DNA of 64,000 bases from Gari tellinella (GCA_922989275.2 OV277861.1:27682479-27746478); one strand, 5' to 3'; positions 1 to 9,488 are shown, counted from the first letter of the stretch. Made by a program: numbers and translations. The notes: a model not told the origin generated them from the letters alone.

Positions 1-127
1 GGTGTCTGATCTCGATTTAAGCTGTTTGCAAATATAAGCTTATTTCCCTCCCTATAACGGCTCCCTCCGAACAATGCACACAATTGTTTTCTCCAATTGG
101 GTGTCGTTGTAGAGAGGGAGCGCTGTA
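1..127 (+). mobile_element. Right half of a short inverted-repeat element (TACAG/CTCTACAACG family), cut by the window edge
   Basis: Starts inside the right arm of the family palindrome (GTGTCTGATC...AAGCTGTTTGC). It continues through the family right half (CCCTCCCTATAACGG, CAATTGGGTGTCGTTG) to the terminal repeat GTAGAGAGGGAGCGCTGTA. The same order is seen in complete copies at 5933-6284, 17834-18199, 23862-24217 and 25917-26290. Non-coding; a MITE-like element with TA at the end, which suggests a Tc1/mariner-type target (inference). Confidence 0.7.
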
Positions 128-190
128 CAGCGCTACGCCCTCCTGTTGTTTATGGATGTAAATTACGATGAATACGTGAATACATAATGA

Positions 191-532
191 ACAGTGCTCC
201 CCCTCTACAACGACACAAAATTGGAGACACAAATGTGTTTGTTGTTAGGAGGGAGTCGATATAGGGAGGGGAAATTGGCTTACATTTTCAAACAGCTTTA
301 ATCCACATCAGGCGCCGCGTAACGCGGCGTCTGATCTGGATTCAAGCTGTCTGTCACTCGTCATTACTTTGTTCTGTCAATATGTCCATTATGTAACTTT
401 GAGAAAAACAGCAGACGATATTGAAGCAGTAAAAGCGTTAGACATAATTGTCCCGTTAAGGGAATTTCGTCAATTGTCGTTGTAAGGAGGGAGTCGTTGT
501 TGGGAGGGCCGTTGTAGAGAGGGAACGCTGTA
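191..532 (-). mobile_element. MITE-like element, TACAG/CTCTACAACG family, inverted orientation
   Basis: Terminal inverted repeats: left CAGTGCTCCCCCTCTACAACG-like, right CGTTGTAGAGAGGGAACGCTGTA. It holds the family palindrome at about 289-352 (CAAACAGCTTTAATCC...AAGCTGTCTG, core GCCGCGTAACGCGGC) and the family phrases AAACAGCAGACGATATTG and TAATTGTCCCGTTAAGGG in reverse order to the plus-oriented copies. About 340 bp, non-coding. Its neighbour at 1-127 faces the other way, and the joint between them (118-133) is itself a palindrome, AGCGCTGTACAGCGCT. Confidence 0.75.
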
Positions 533-718
533 CTTACATTTGGTTTTTGGCAAATAGCAATTTAGAGCATGGTTTCTCTATAATTCCATAATTTATGTGT
601 TGTTAGGTTTGTTTAAACAATTGGAGATGTTGTATATTTGTTTCTCCGACTCAACCGTAAATACAAAAATTACATCAACCTATCATTTGAAAACAATCGG
701 ACAGTTGTCAGCCAAAAT

Positions 719-800
719 GTACAGTCGAACCTCTAATTCTCGGACTCGTTTAATACGAACAATCTTGAATTTTAAATATAAAACGTGGTTATGTTCCTCT
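719..800 (+). mobile_element. Decayed end of a CAGTCGAAC (pogo/Tigger-like) MITE
   Basis: Reads ACAGTCGAACCTCTAATTC and then an AAAACGTGGTTATGTTC phrase. These match the left part of the complete ~196 bp element at 3460-3656, but the right end is missing. The superfamily is guessed from the CAGTCGA start only. Confidence 0.4.
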
Positions 801-957
801 TAAAGGCATTGGTCTGGTCATTGATATGACCCCAGTGTTCTCAATGAGTTTGAAAATAACAGCAAAGACATAAGGCATGTGGCAAAACCATTTCATCCTG
901 TGCATGAAATATAAAAAGCGCTTCGAGTAGGAGCATTCTGCTTTACTTTCCATCTCT

Positions 958-1148
958 TTTAACCCTTTTTATTCTAAGCGCGACTTGACTAAAATTTGCA
1001 AACGGTTTGGATTCAGATCAGACGCCGCATACCGCGGTGTATTATCTAGATCAAAACTGTTCGCCACTAAGCTCATAAGAAAACTTAAAATCTTATTTTG
1101 ATTTACTTTCGCAGACGATATATTCGAATCAGGCGACGAATCAGCATG
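958..1148 (+). mobile_element. Left part of a TTAACCCTT palindrome element, interrupted
   Basis: TTTTAACCC at 958 opens an element whose palindrome lies at 998-1063 (GCAAACGGTTTGG... core GCCGCATACCGCGGTG). The matching element in the 3' flank of SLC5 copy 2 is complete at 9242-9488. Here the sequence breaks at about 1148 and resumes near 2540, where GTAAGGGGTTAAGG closes it at about 2606. The element was therefore split by a ~1.39 kb insertion after the copy 1/copy 2 duplication. Confidence 0.6.
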
Positions 1149-2540
1149 ATGAATGAACGAATGAATGAATGAAAGACTTTATTTACCGAGGGTAGCCCAT
1201 TTAGTCTAATGACTAATCCTCCATAAGGCCCTCCATTAAAGTATTACATACATAAATTTCTATAGTTTTAACCCTTATCCTGCTATAATATCGCCTCCTT
1301 TGAAATTGTCGTTTACAAATTTCGTAACATTCAGATTTATGCAATTTTTAATTATAGAAAACCAAAAACGAGTGTCATTTTACAATATATTTTTAAAATC
1401 AACCCTAAATATTCAAAAATGGACTAGACTTAATTGGTAATTGGAAAGTATCCATTGTCACTGCAGTCTTCAGTTATAAGCAGCTCAGAACGTTTGAATG
1501 TCGGTACTAAGATAATCAAAAATAACAAATTGTATTAGTATCATAAACAAGAACTGTGAATATTAACCAGCTAATAAGATTTAGCTATAACACAAAAGAA
1601 AGCAACTCTTGAACACTATATAGATCTACACCATGTAAAACACACGCACTGACACCCCGCTGACGGTTCTACCTCAAGAACGTGTCTTCAAAGCTTATGC
1701 GATCCCGCCTTGAACCAAAACCGCCAGCCAGATGCAAGTTACGGAGAAGGGGTAAATCCAAAGAATCTGCCAGACAATTCCATGCTAGCTGATCAGGATT
1801 TACACCATCACCGTATGGGCTACAAGAAGATCAGAAATCTAATACTAGTAAACCGTAACAAATATTATGTACAATAACGCAATTATGGACAGTCAAAATT
1901 CGATATTCCCAACTCGCTTATGTCGAGTATATCTGTATTTCAAAGCCCAAAAGTTGCTAAGCACGTTTGAACCTTGAAACACGGACATGTTCGACTTAAA
2001 CAATCTAGAAATAATGAAATCCAGAAACGCAAGAAAATTCGGGTTAAGCGAGTTTGGGATATCAAAGTCTGTGTAGTTTTAAATACCGACGCCGTGAGAG
2101 ATTTACACATGAGCAAAAACAAATATCCTACATACATATCTAGTATCTACAACCCCCCACACACTGAAAATAGCAAAATTGAAATCTATCTAGATCTAGA
2201 ATGATCATGAAAATTAATTAAATAAACAAATTACACACTAAGTTCAAACGCCGGTTTCCCTTTTTCTATCTTTACTTTAACTCGATAGGAACCAGACTAA
2301 GCATTTCACGTTATGAGTACTCTAAACATCATGACATCACATAATATCATTATATGACGTCATAACGATGACGCATCATAATGTAGAAATTTCCCACGGT
2401 CCTTATGAAAATACAGTAACACATTCGAAAACCGGACACAAACACAGCCGGTCTCCGACATGCGATCGCCCAATGGAGCACGATAGTACCATAGAAAGCT
2501 CATATAAGAGCTCTCTGCAACACCACCGCAACCCACAACT
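1149..2540. mobile_element. ~1.39 kb insertion relative to the copy 2 flank, unclassified
   Basis: Absent at the equivalent point of the copy 2 flank (about 9420). The left edge has tandem GAATGAAT units followed by AAAGACTTTATTTACCG, like the tail of a reverse-oriented retroposon (inference). Within it, 1888-2075 is a decayed CAGTCGAA-type MITE (CTCGCTTATGTCGAG ... GGTTAAGCGAGTTTGGG). The right part has TGACGTCA (about 2357), CCAATGG (about 2472) and CATATAAGAG (about 2498), a promoter-like set. No protein is recognised; small frames at 1974-2204 and 2368-2553 look random. Confidence 0.45.
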
Positions 2541-2870
2541 GATGAGGATTTAGTTGTTACCGATTTTAAAGGTTATACACAGGCTTTATTGTAAGGGGTT
2601 AAGGAAAATACATAAAGAATGATACTTGTTTCAGTATAACTATCTTTTGGTTTGCATGTACAACTGGAAAAAAGAAAAGGGACATATTTGGTTTCTTTTC
2701 ATTACAGTGCTCGCACAAATCAAGGCATGGCATTTATTTATAGCAGTAACTGTTGCCAGTATGAACTTATATACGTACTAGTATTTATAAACATAAGGCA
2801 GCTATACAGTGCCATAGATGTTCAATGTTTTACATAGACGCGTGGAAGATATATAGTTTATTTATATGTT
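2541..2870. other. 3' flank shared with SLC5 copy 2
   Basis: Matches 9425-9740 in order (CATAAAGAATGATAC, GGTGCCATAGATG-type phrases, CGTGGaAGAtATATAG). It belongs to the old tandem duplication that made copies 1 and 2. No gene seen. Confidence 0.6.
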
Positions 2871-2871
2871 A

Positions 2872-3346
2872 CAGGGATTAAGTGTAATCAGGGATTACGC
2901 GAAATCCCTGAATTTTTTTGGGATTACGCTTAATCACTTTGCGTTTTAGGGAATTGATGAAATGTCCCTGTTTTCATCAAATTATTAGATTTGTACTATC
3001 ATGACATTTCTATTGGTTTTAAACATAATGCTTTCTTGAAATATCATGGTCTAATGAACGTACATACAAAGTTCCTCGCACAAAATAAATTAGAATAATT
3101 GAACAGTGTGCATTTAAGTCAGGACATTAAAAACTAAGACATCTGTCTTGTTAATAAGATTAAAACATATTTTAAAGCGTGATACTTGCCTTTGAACTTA
3201 ATGTACTAAACGAGGCAACATTCATTACTTAACCAAAAGTAACTGCCAACTATATATAACAAAAACCAACAAAAAGTTTCAAAATTAGGCCTTTTCCCTG
3301 GGAGATTTAGGGTTTTCGTGCAATCCCTGATTTTCAGGGACTTCAC
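2872..3346. mobile_element. ~475 bp inverted-repeat element (AATCAGGGATT ends)
   Basis: Near the left end AATCAGGGATTACGCGAAA is followed by TCCCTGAA. Near the right end the complement reads AATCAGGGATTGCACGAAA followed by ACCCTAAA. The stretch is missing from the otherwise matching copy 2 flank near 9735, which supports insertion. The interior is AT-rich and non-coding. No other copy is seen in the window. Confidence 0.55.
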
Positions 3347-3459
3347 GTTCAGGTTATCGACATACATGTTTACATGCCGATGATCAACCAGGCTGCAATA
3401 TTACTAATTATCATTTCTATTTCTTTTAACTCCTTCATTGCCATGACTTGAAATACGTG

Positions 3460-3656
3460 TACAGTCGAACTTCGATATCTCGAACTCTGTTAAGTCGAAC
3501 ATACCTGTATTTCAAAATTAAAACGTGGCTTAGCCACGTTTTAACTTTGAAAAATGGGTATGTTCGACATAACCGAGAATGACATAATGACTTCCATGTG
3601 TCGACATATCGGATAGTTCGAGTTAAGCGAGTTCGAGATATCGAAGTTCGACTGTA
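3460..3656. mobile_element. 197 bp MITE, CAGTCGAAC termini (pogo/Tigger-like)
   Basis: TACAGTCGAACTTCGATATC at the left and its complement GATATCGAAGTTCGACTGTA at the right, with TA at both edges. The centre is a second hairpin (AAAACGTGGCTTAGCCACGTTTT). The same design recurs at 28974-29169 and 61155-61350, and decayed at 1888-2075 and 31829-32024. Non-coding; the superfamily is inferred from the CAGTCGA ends and TA target. Confidence 0.8.
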
Positions 3657-3891
3657 TCTACAAACAGTCTTGGCCAGGATCTAACGTCCAGTCGAACTGC
3701 GTCTGATCAACATTCATTCTATTTGACAATCAAATGGATGTTTCTATATTCAACATGTCTAAACCCTGAGTTTGACAACAATCAAATTATATTCTTTCAA
3801 AAAGAAAACTTGGCAAATAAAACATTAATCATTTCTTCAATTAGGAACAACATAAAGATTCAAAGACTTAATTTATATTGGCCTGTATCAT

Positions 3892-5697
3892 TCATAACGT
3901 GTCAGTCTTCAATACGTTTAACGGTTCGCTTTTAGGTTCTGGCATCTCAACTTTATTTGGCTTGCAAAGAAAGAGTCTTTTATTAAGTCTCAGCATAAGA
4001 TGTTTCGGTATTTTCCTTTTCTCACCATTGGAAGTCACCAAGCTTGTTGCAAAGCCACAGATAACTGTCACTATTGTCACCATTGCTGCAAAGTATTGAT
4101 ATGATACTGAGTATAAGTAATCTAAACCATGAATGCTTATTGGTTCAGGTTGTTCCGTTCCCGTTTGTACTGTTTCGTTGTTGATGTACATGGATTCTGT
4201 GAAATAACTTACATTAGTGACAGCACCATTCAGTGATGTCATTGAATTTTTGTAGCATTTATTTGTCGGTCCAAGAAGAAGCCACGGTGTCTTTTTCCGA
4301 CCTGCAGAGAAGTTATATCCCAAGGACAGCCATAGTGCAATACTTACACCTACAATTATGCTGACCATAATGCCTTTCCTTGTCGTACGTTTGACAAAAA
4401 TCGACAGAAAGAACACCGCTGTTATAGGCCCGGTGACAGCACCTAGAATGCTTCCTGATATCTGTGATATCGGTCCCTGTGCCTGACTTATCATGATTCC
4501 TACTCCTATACATACACACCCACACACAACAACAACCACTCTAGAAGCCTGTGTTAACGCTGTGTCTGACATCCACTTTAGTTTGACGCGTATGACGTCT
4601 TCCGAAACAACGGCCGATACACTACTGAGAAGAGAAGATATTGTACTTAGTGACGCGCTACATAAGGTTGCTAGAAATAGACCCGTCATTCCAGGAACGT
4701 TCTCAAACATGTCCATAACAAGATAGGAAATTATTTGGTTCGGATTTTTTATTTGTCCAGCGGCCAATGGATCACAGCCTTTGCTCGCAAAATATGCATA
4801 TGCAACAATTCCTTCGGACATTACAAGAAGTTCTAGAATTAAAAACCCTAGCATGGACCAGGCCGCTGCTTTCCGGGCCTCTCGGATCGACTTTGTTGAG
4901 TTCAACCGCTGGATCACTGGTGAACTACATGCAAATGCAATTACTTCTCTGATTGCAATACCAAACACTAGCGTCCAAAAGGTATGCCGAGTCATTGGGT
5001 TAGGATCAAAGTCAATTAAATTCAGGCGACCTGTAGGTTTGTTGATATCAATTACAGTTGTGATACCACCAACAGTTATTGTTCCATATATCAGAATAGC
5101 AAAAATCATACTAATCATAATGAAAGCTTGGACGACATCGGTAAACACGACGGCTTTAATCCCTCCGAGACAAGTATAGATTACAGCGATGACTGTCATT
5201 AAAACAATGTAAACCCACACCGACATTCCGATCACTGACTGCAATGCAACGGCTGCACCAAACAAGACAATGCCTGCATAAATGATCATGAATAGTACCC
5301 CCAGAGCTGTCCCCATTTGTCGTATCATCAGAGAGTCGTGGCGCATATGTAGATACTCGTATACACTCGTCACTTGTAGAGGATAGAATAAAGGAATAGA
5401 AATCCAAAGCATCGATGAATATCCAATCGCATATCCTACTACCGCAAGCCAGTATATGGCACCATGCACATACACTTCAGCTGGAAATCCTAGAAAGAAG
5501 ATTGAGGATTCAAAGGTAACTAACATCGACATTGCTACCGGAAATGCCGTCAATTTTGCGCTTGCTCTGTGAAAGTCGAAGGAAGATAAATGTTTTTTCC
5601 CTCTCAAAGAAGAAATTATACCAGTTGCCAAAGATGCAAATATGCCAAGGAATAGCACAATATAGTCCGCTGCTTGAAGTCTATTTCCTGTAGCCAT
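3892..5697 (-). CDS. SLC5-family sodium/solute symporter, copy 1 (monocarboxylate/multivitamin transporter-like), intronless
   Basis: A 601-residue membrane transporter. By family it couples inward Na+ flow to uptake of a small organic solute (SLC5A8/SLC5A12/SLC5A6 group likely; substrate not predictable). Seen: about 13 hydrophobic segments; the N-terminal region F-FHR...KLTAFPVAMSMLVTFESS followed by LGFPAEVY; YTCLGGIKAVVFTDVVQ near 174-190; a Ser/Thr-rich eighth helix (SASLSTISSLLSS), where the family binds sodium; a late extracellular loop with NVS and NNET sequons; C-terminus K-T-D-T-L, a class I PDZ-type end. The reading frame is unbroken. The frame extends 13 codons upstream to 5736, but the TATA-like box at 5755-5764 would start the RNA near 5730, and copies 3 and 4 have only the MATG start, so 5697 is chosen. 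Odd: the conserved GGG/GGA after FDFHR is ASA here. Confidence 0.93.
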   Translation of the reverse strand: MATGNRLQAADYIVLFLGIFASLATGIISSLRGKKHLSSFDFHRASAKLTAFPVAMSMLVTFESSIFFLGFPAEVYVHGAIYWLAVVGYAIGYSSMLWISIPLFYPLQVTSVYEYLHMRHDSLMIRQMGTALGVLFMIIYAGIVLFGAAVALQSVIGMSVWVYIVLMTVIAVIYTCLGGIKAVVFTDVVQAFIMISMIFAILIYGTITVGGITTVIDINKPTGRLNLIDFDPNPMTRHTFWTLVFGIAIREVIAFACSSPVIQRLNSTKSIREARKAAAWSMLGFLILELLVMSEGIVAYAYFASKGCDPLAAGQIKNPNQIISYLVMDMFENVPGMTGLFLATLCSASLSTISSLLSSVSAVVSEDVIRVKLKWMSDTALTQASRVVVVVCGCVCIGVGIMISQAQGPISQISGSILGAVTGPITAVFFLSIFVKRTTRKGIMVSIIVGVSIALWLSLGYNFSAGRKKTPWLLLGPTNKCYKNSMTSLNGAVTNVSYFTESMYINNETVQTGTEQPEPISIHGLDYLYSVSYQYFAAMVTIVTVICGFATSLVTSNGEKRKIPKHLMLRLNKRLFLCKPNKVEMPEPKSEPLNVLKTDTL

Positions 5698-5754
5698 GTT
5701 GGTATTTTCTCTGTGGTTGCTAAATAGTAATGACACTATTATTAAGACACTCTA

Positions 5755-5764
5755 CTTTATATAT
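5755..5764 (-). promoter_or_regulatory. TATA-like box of SLC5 copy 1
   Basis: Minus-strand ATATATAAAG. Its inner edge is 58 bp from the ATG at 5697. Copy 2 has the same spacing (CTATAAGG at 11957-11963); copies 3 and 4 have CTATAAAG at 46 bp. Confidence 0.6.
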
Positions 5765-5932
5765 GCGCCTTTTTACGCTATTGCATTTCCTCATGCAAAT
5801 GAATGTAACATGCTTCTACCATATCCAAATAAATAAACAAAGCAATGTTAAGTGCATCTTTACAGGTAACTGATTAGACCAGGCAGATAGCAAAGTAATG
5901 CTAATTCATCAATGTAAAGACATACAGTGTTT

Positions 5933-6284
5933 CCTCTGTACAACGGCCCTCCCTACAACGACTCCCTCCTTACAACGGCCTTTGTAGAAGTTCCCTAAAC
6001 AGGACAAGTATGTTCGACCTAATCACGGCTGCAATGCCGTCTGCTTACAATTCTCGTCTGTTGTCTTTCGCAAAGTTACATAATGGACATTTTGACAGAA
6101 CAAAGCTCAATGACGAGTGACAAACAGCTTGGATCCAGATCAGACGCCGCGTAACGCGGTATCTGATTTGGATTCAAGCTGTTTTCCAATGTAAGCTAAT
6201 TTCCCTCCCTATAACGACACCCTCTGAACAACGCACACAATTGTTGTCTCTCATTAGGTGTGGTTGTAGACAAGGAGCGCTGTA
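5933..6284 (+). mobile_element. MITE-like element, TACAG/CTCTACAACG family, in the SLC5 copy 1 promoter
   Basis: 352 bp from TACAGTGTTTCC to GGAGCGCTGTA. It contains the palindrome at about 6121-6182 (AAACAGCTTGGATCCAGATC / GATTTGGATTCAAGCTGTTT). It lies between the TATA-proximal region of copy 1 and the upstream block at 6296-6441, which copies 3 and 4 have directly next to the promoter. Confidence 0.78.
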
Positions 6285-6295
6285 CTAGTACATCG

Positions 6296-6441
6296 CGTGG
6301 TTACATTTGTTTCCAGTTTTTATGCAATTTGTATGCATTTTGTTTTTATCTATATTATTCATATACATATTCTACCTGAATAATCAAGTTGTCTTAAGTG
6401 CCATCTTTATTATCGTCTCATCATAGTTTCCATATTTATAG
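6296..6441 (-). promoter_or_regulatory. Conserved upstream block of the SLC5 array, copy 1
   Basis: The plus strand reads CGTGGTTACATTTGTTTCC, ATGCAATTTGTATGCA, TTATTCATATACATATTC, GTTGTCTTAA, TTATCGTCTCATCATAG, TTTCCATATTTATAG. The same ordered phrases stand upstream of copy 2 (12229-12343), copy 3 (23488-23600) and copy 4 (55741-55854). Conservation outside the coding frame suggests a promoter/enhancer element, or simply the extent of the ancestral duplication. Confidence 0.5.
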
Positions 6442-6480
6442 CCTTTTTTTCGCGTATAATTATTGTAGTAAGCATATCTA

Positions 6481-6698
6481 AGTTAACCCTTAGCCTTCCA
6501 CGCACGACTATAGCTCCATATGCAAACAGCTTGGATCAGGATGAGACGCCGAGTAACTCGGCGTCTCATCCGGATCCAAGCTGTTTGACACTCGGACAAC
6601 ATTTTCAGCAATTTTGAGCAACTTTGAAGCACTTTGAAACTTGAAGCAGACGAGAAATATAGCAGACGACAATTTATTTGGCGGGCTAAGGGTTAACT
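6481..6698. mobile_element. 218 bp TTAACCCTT palindrome element
   Basis: A perfect 15 bp terminal repeat: AGTTAACCCTTAGCC (6481-6495) and GGCTAAGGGTTAACT (6684-6698). The palindrome is at about 6523-6588 (GCAAACAGCTTGGATC... core GCCGAGTAACTCGGC). It contains the family phrases GAAGCAGACGAGAAAT and AGCAGACGACAAT. Non-coding. Confidence 0.8.
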
Positions 6699-7108
6699 CT
6701 TTCACTGCCAAAGTCGCCTGAAGGCGAGTTTGCATACAGGTGAGATCTTTTTCAGATGCCGCGTTCCGCGTTGTTTATCAATATCTTATTTGTTTAACCC
6801 TTTTATTATCAAACTATTTGCGATAGTTTTACCCCTTCACCACTTTATTGCCGTCTGCTTCTGTATTGTGTCTAAAAGACACATTTCAAAGTTAGAGTTA
6901 AGGTTCTTTGTCTTATTTATTTCGATACCGTTTGCTCCGAGGTTATGAGGCGCTTTAGTTGAGTCTGAGTGTGTTCCCAAGCATTTGATTGGTCAGATTT
7001 GAGCCTAGGCTTAAATCTGACCAATCAAATGATTGGGAACGAGTTTAGACTCAACTGAAAAGCTTTATAACCTTGGACCCAGGCGTCATTGAGAGTGATA
7101 GGGTTAAC
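6692..7108. mobile_element. Second TTAACCC-type element, sharing the GTTAAC edge, with an inner foldback
   Basis: The left end GTTAACTCTTTCACTGCC mirrors the right end TGAGAGTGATAGGGTTAAC. It abuts the previous element and shares its GTTAAC. Inside, 6936-7077 is a ~140 bp foldback with arms of about 65 bp meeting at AGCCTAGGCT and containing ATTTGATTGGTCAGATTT on both strands. The foldback looks like a separate unit nested in the element. Confidence 0.6.
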
Positions 7109-7590
7109 TCTCGTATCGACAGTTGTTCGGTAAAACAACCTGTAATCTAACTTGCAATATTGCAGACGACACTATCAATGCATACGATATTTTGACGGCA
7201 ATCGGGTTATAGCAGACGATACAACTTGGCAGAGAAAGAGGTAAAGAAGAGCATAAAACGTTGCAACGTTGTCAAGAGTTTGATTATTTGATTGTTAAAG
7301 AAACAACGTGCTTCTCAAAAGCTATATTATCTTGAACGAAACCCAAGTAAAATATGAAGTTCATTTTGACTGAAATGCTTGTTTATTATATACCTTTCGA
7401 TGATTTATAGAAATTTCTCAGTTAGATAAATTTCACATCGTCACAGTTGATATCATCACTAGTGATTATATCATTTTTGTGACGTCACGTCACAACATCT
7501 TTAGTGACTTCGCGCGTAAACAATTATTTTTTTTATTTTTTTTTTTATTGTAAAACATCATTAAAATGTATATAATAAATGGAATAATCA
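7109..7590. other. AT-rich intergenic DNA
   Basis: Contains AGACGATA-type phrases that may be remnants of the TTAACCC family, and a long T tract near 7528-7548. No coding potential or RNA gene recognised. Confidence 0.5.
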
Positions 7591-7595
7591 ATTCG

Positions 7596-7723
7596 TTTGA
7601 ATATATAGGAAAAATATATCACTCGAATGGGTTTGTTGTTTGTTAAAAAACATCTTCCAGCCAACTCGTTGTTCAACCAGATAACAACCCATTCTCGTGG
7701 TATATTTTTCATATCAATTCAAA
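7596..7723. repeat. Imperfect foldback, ~128 bp
   Basis: Left arm TTGAATATATAGGAAAAATA then CGAATGGGTTTGTTG; the complement of the right arm reads TTTGAATTGATATGAAAAAT then GAGAATGGGTTGTT. The loop contains AACATCTTCCAGCCAACTCG. Probably a small foldback element. Confidence 0.5.
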
Positions 7724-7859
7724 GGAGTCAGGAGTAGAAAAGCACAAGATTGCAAAGTTAAGCATATGGTTTTACTCAGTGAAAAAAGTGAATACAGTTG
7801 AATGAAAATCAAAAGAAGTAAAGAAGAAATGGAGAGGTTCTTTACTTATTATCAACATG

Positions 7860-8655
7860 GCCAAGATTAAGCACATGCAAACATTGGTTGAAATCGGATA
7901 AAAACTGTTCCTGTGACAGAGTGGTCAGGGCTTAAATAAGGGCGAAGCAGCACACTTAAATAATTGATGGACCATAACTCCAACATGCCTTTGGCGATTT
8001 GGGTATTTATTAAACTGGACCCAGATTTTACACAAATAAATATTTTCAACAAATTTGGTGAAGATCCAATTAAACTCTTTGAGTTAAAAAGCAGCCAATG
8101 CTGAAACAGGTAATTTTAATAATTCAAGGGCAATAACTCCAATATGCCTTGTGCGATTCGGGAAGTTATCAAACTTGACCAAGACTTTATACCAATAAAC
8201 ATTTTCATAAAGTTTGGTGAAGATCCGATAATAAGTGTTTGTGTTGGAGAGCGGACAAGGCTGAAACAATCATTTTTAAATAATTCAAGGACAATAACTC
8301 CGACATACATGTACATTATGCGATTTGAGTAGTTATCTAACCAATACCAATAAAAATTTTCAGCAAGTTTGGTTAGGATCCAATAGAAACCCTTTCTGTT
8401 GGAGAGCGGACAAGGCTTAAACAGACATTTTTTTATAATTCAAGTGCAATAACTCCAACATGTCTTATGCGAATCGGGTAGTTACCAATCTTGGCCTAGA
8501 TTTGAAACCAAAAAACAGTTGAATGAAGCTTCGATAAAAATTACTCGAGTTAGAGAGCCGACAAGAAAAAGTGTGACAGACTGACTGACGGACTGACGGA
8601 TGGACAGGGCGATAACTATAGGGAACCCACCCCTCGGTGGGGCCCTACTTACTTT
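7860..8655. repeat. ~158 bp tandem array (ATAACTCC units) with a TGACGGACTGACGG tail
   Basis: Four units recognised by CATAACTCCAACATGCCTT (about 7971), CAATAACTCCAATATGCC (about 8131), CAATAACTCCGACATAC (about 8289) and CAATAACTCCAACATGTC (about 8446), each followed by a CGATT-GG-TAGTTA phrase and a ...TTTGGTGAAGATCC-like phrase. The array ends in GACTGACGGACTGACGGATG and a GGAACCCACCCCTCGGTGGG hairpin. The layout (unit array plus fixed tail) is typical of bivalve interspersed repeats; non-coding. Confidence 0.7.
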
Positions 8656-9241
8656 TGGTTAATTATTTGACTCTTAAGTCAGAAATTTTGTTTCTGAAGA
8701 TTTTGATGGTGTTTTCTGATTTTTGTAGGATTAAAAAAGTGAAACGTTTACGGTATTTCTACATTTTTCCACTTTTTTAATATTAACAATTTAACATTAA
8801 TAGTCATGAGTATGCAAATAAGGAATTTAGAACAAAAAAAATTGAAAGTAAAATCCAAATGTCTTATCTTCAATTTGGTACCAGTTTATTTGTTTACAGC
8901 AAAAGATGGCTGTGGTATGGTTGTTTTATCAGGTATGGGTACTCATAACCAAAACATAGGTGTTGCCATGGAAACAGTAAAAATAGCCTAAAATAGTTTA
9001 TTTTTTGAGTTCATAAGCGGTTCTGGTTCAATAGACCTTTCTGCACATGTTGGTACCAATAAAAATGTATGGGGTGCATGGTAGCCCAAACTGGCCCCCA
9101 GAAAATAACCATTAACTTCGTGCATACGCCTTTTATGTCTCTATTTATTTCGTACTATAAAAAACAATCCTGCGAAGACTCGGTGCAAAAAATGTCAAAA
9201 AACATTTTCAGTAGGATACTTCTGCTTTACTTTCAATCTGT
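8656..9241. other. Intergenic DNA, no gene seen
   Basis: AT-rich. It contains two near-complementary stretches, TGATTTTTGTAGGATTAAAA and its neighbour at 8760-8790, ending in CACTTTTTTAATATTAAC. A 61-codon frame at 8806-8991 has no recognisable features. Confidence 0.4.
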
Positions 9242-9488
9242 TTAACCCTTATCATGCGACTTGACTAACATTTGCAGTTTGGATTCAGATCAGACGCCGC
9301 ATATTGCGGTGTCTTATCTGAATCCAAACGGTTTGCCACTCACCTTTAACCTTTTGTCAGTTGGAAAACTTAAAATATAATTTCTTTTTAGACGATATAT
9401 TTGAAGCAGACCACAATTCAGGTTGATAAGGATTACGTTGTCACTAGTTTTAAAAGGTTTGAGACAATGCTATTTGGTAAAGGGTTAA
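9242..9488. mobile_element. TTAACCCTT palindrome element in the SLC5 copy 2 flank
   Basis: TTAACCCTTATCATGCG at the left, TAAAGGGTTAAG at the right, and the palindrome at about 9276-9341 (core GCCGCATATTGCGGTG). It is the intact counterpart of the split element at 958-1148/2606, so this insertion is older than the copy 1/copy 2 duplication. Confidence 0.65.

Noticed and set aside
4781..5179. 132-codon plus-strand frame (and similar frames at 10518-10931, 10950-11264, 33669-33908, 34242-34598, 34461-34871)
   Set aside because: These lie antisense or out of frame within SLC5 coding sequence and repeat at the same place in each paralogue. They are shadows of the transporter frame.
289..6182. 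Palindromes as rho-independent terminators
   Set aside because: The setting is eukaryotic nuclear DNA. The palindromes lie inside elements with terminal repeats and are not placed behind genes.
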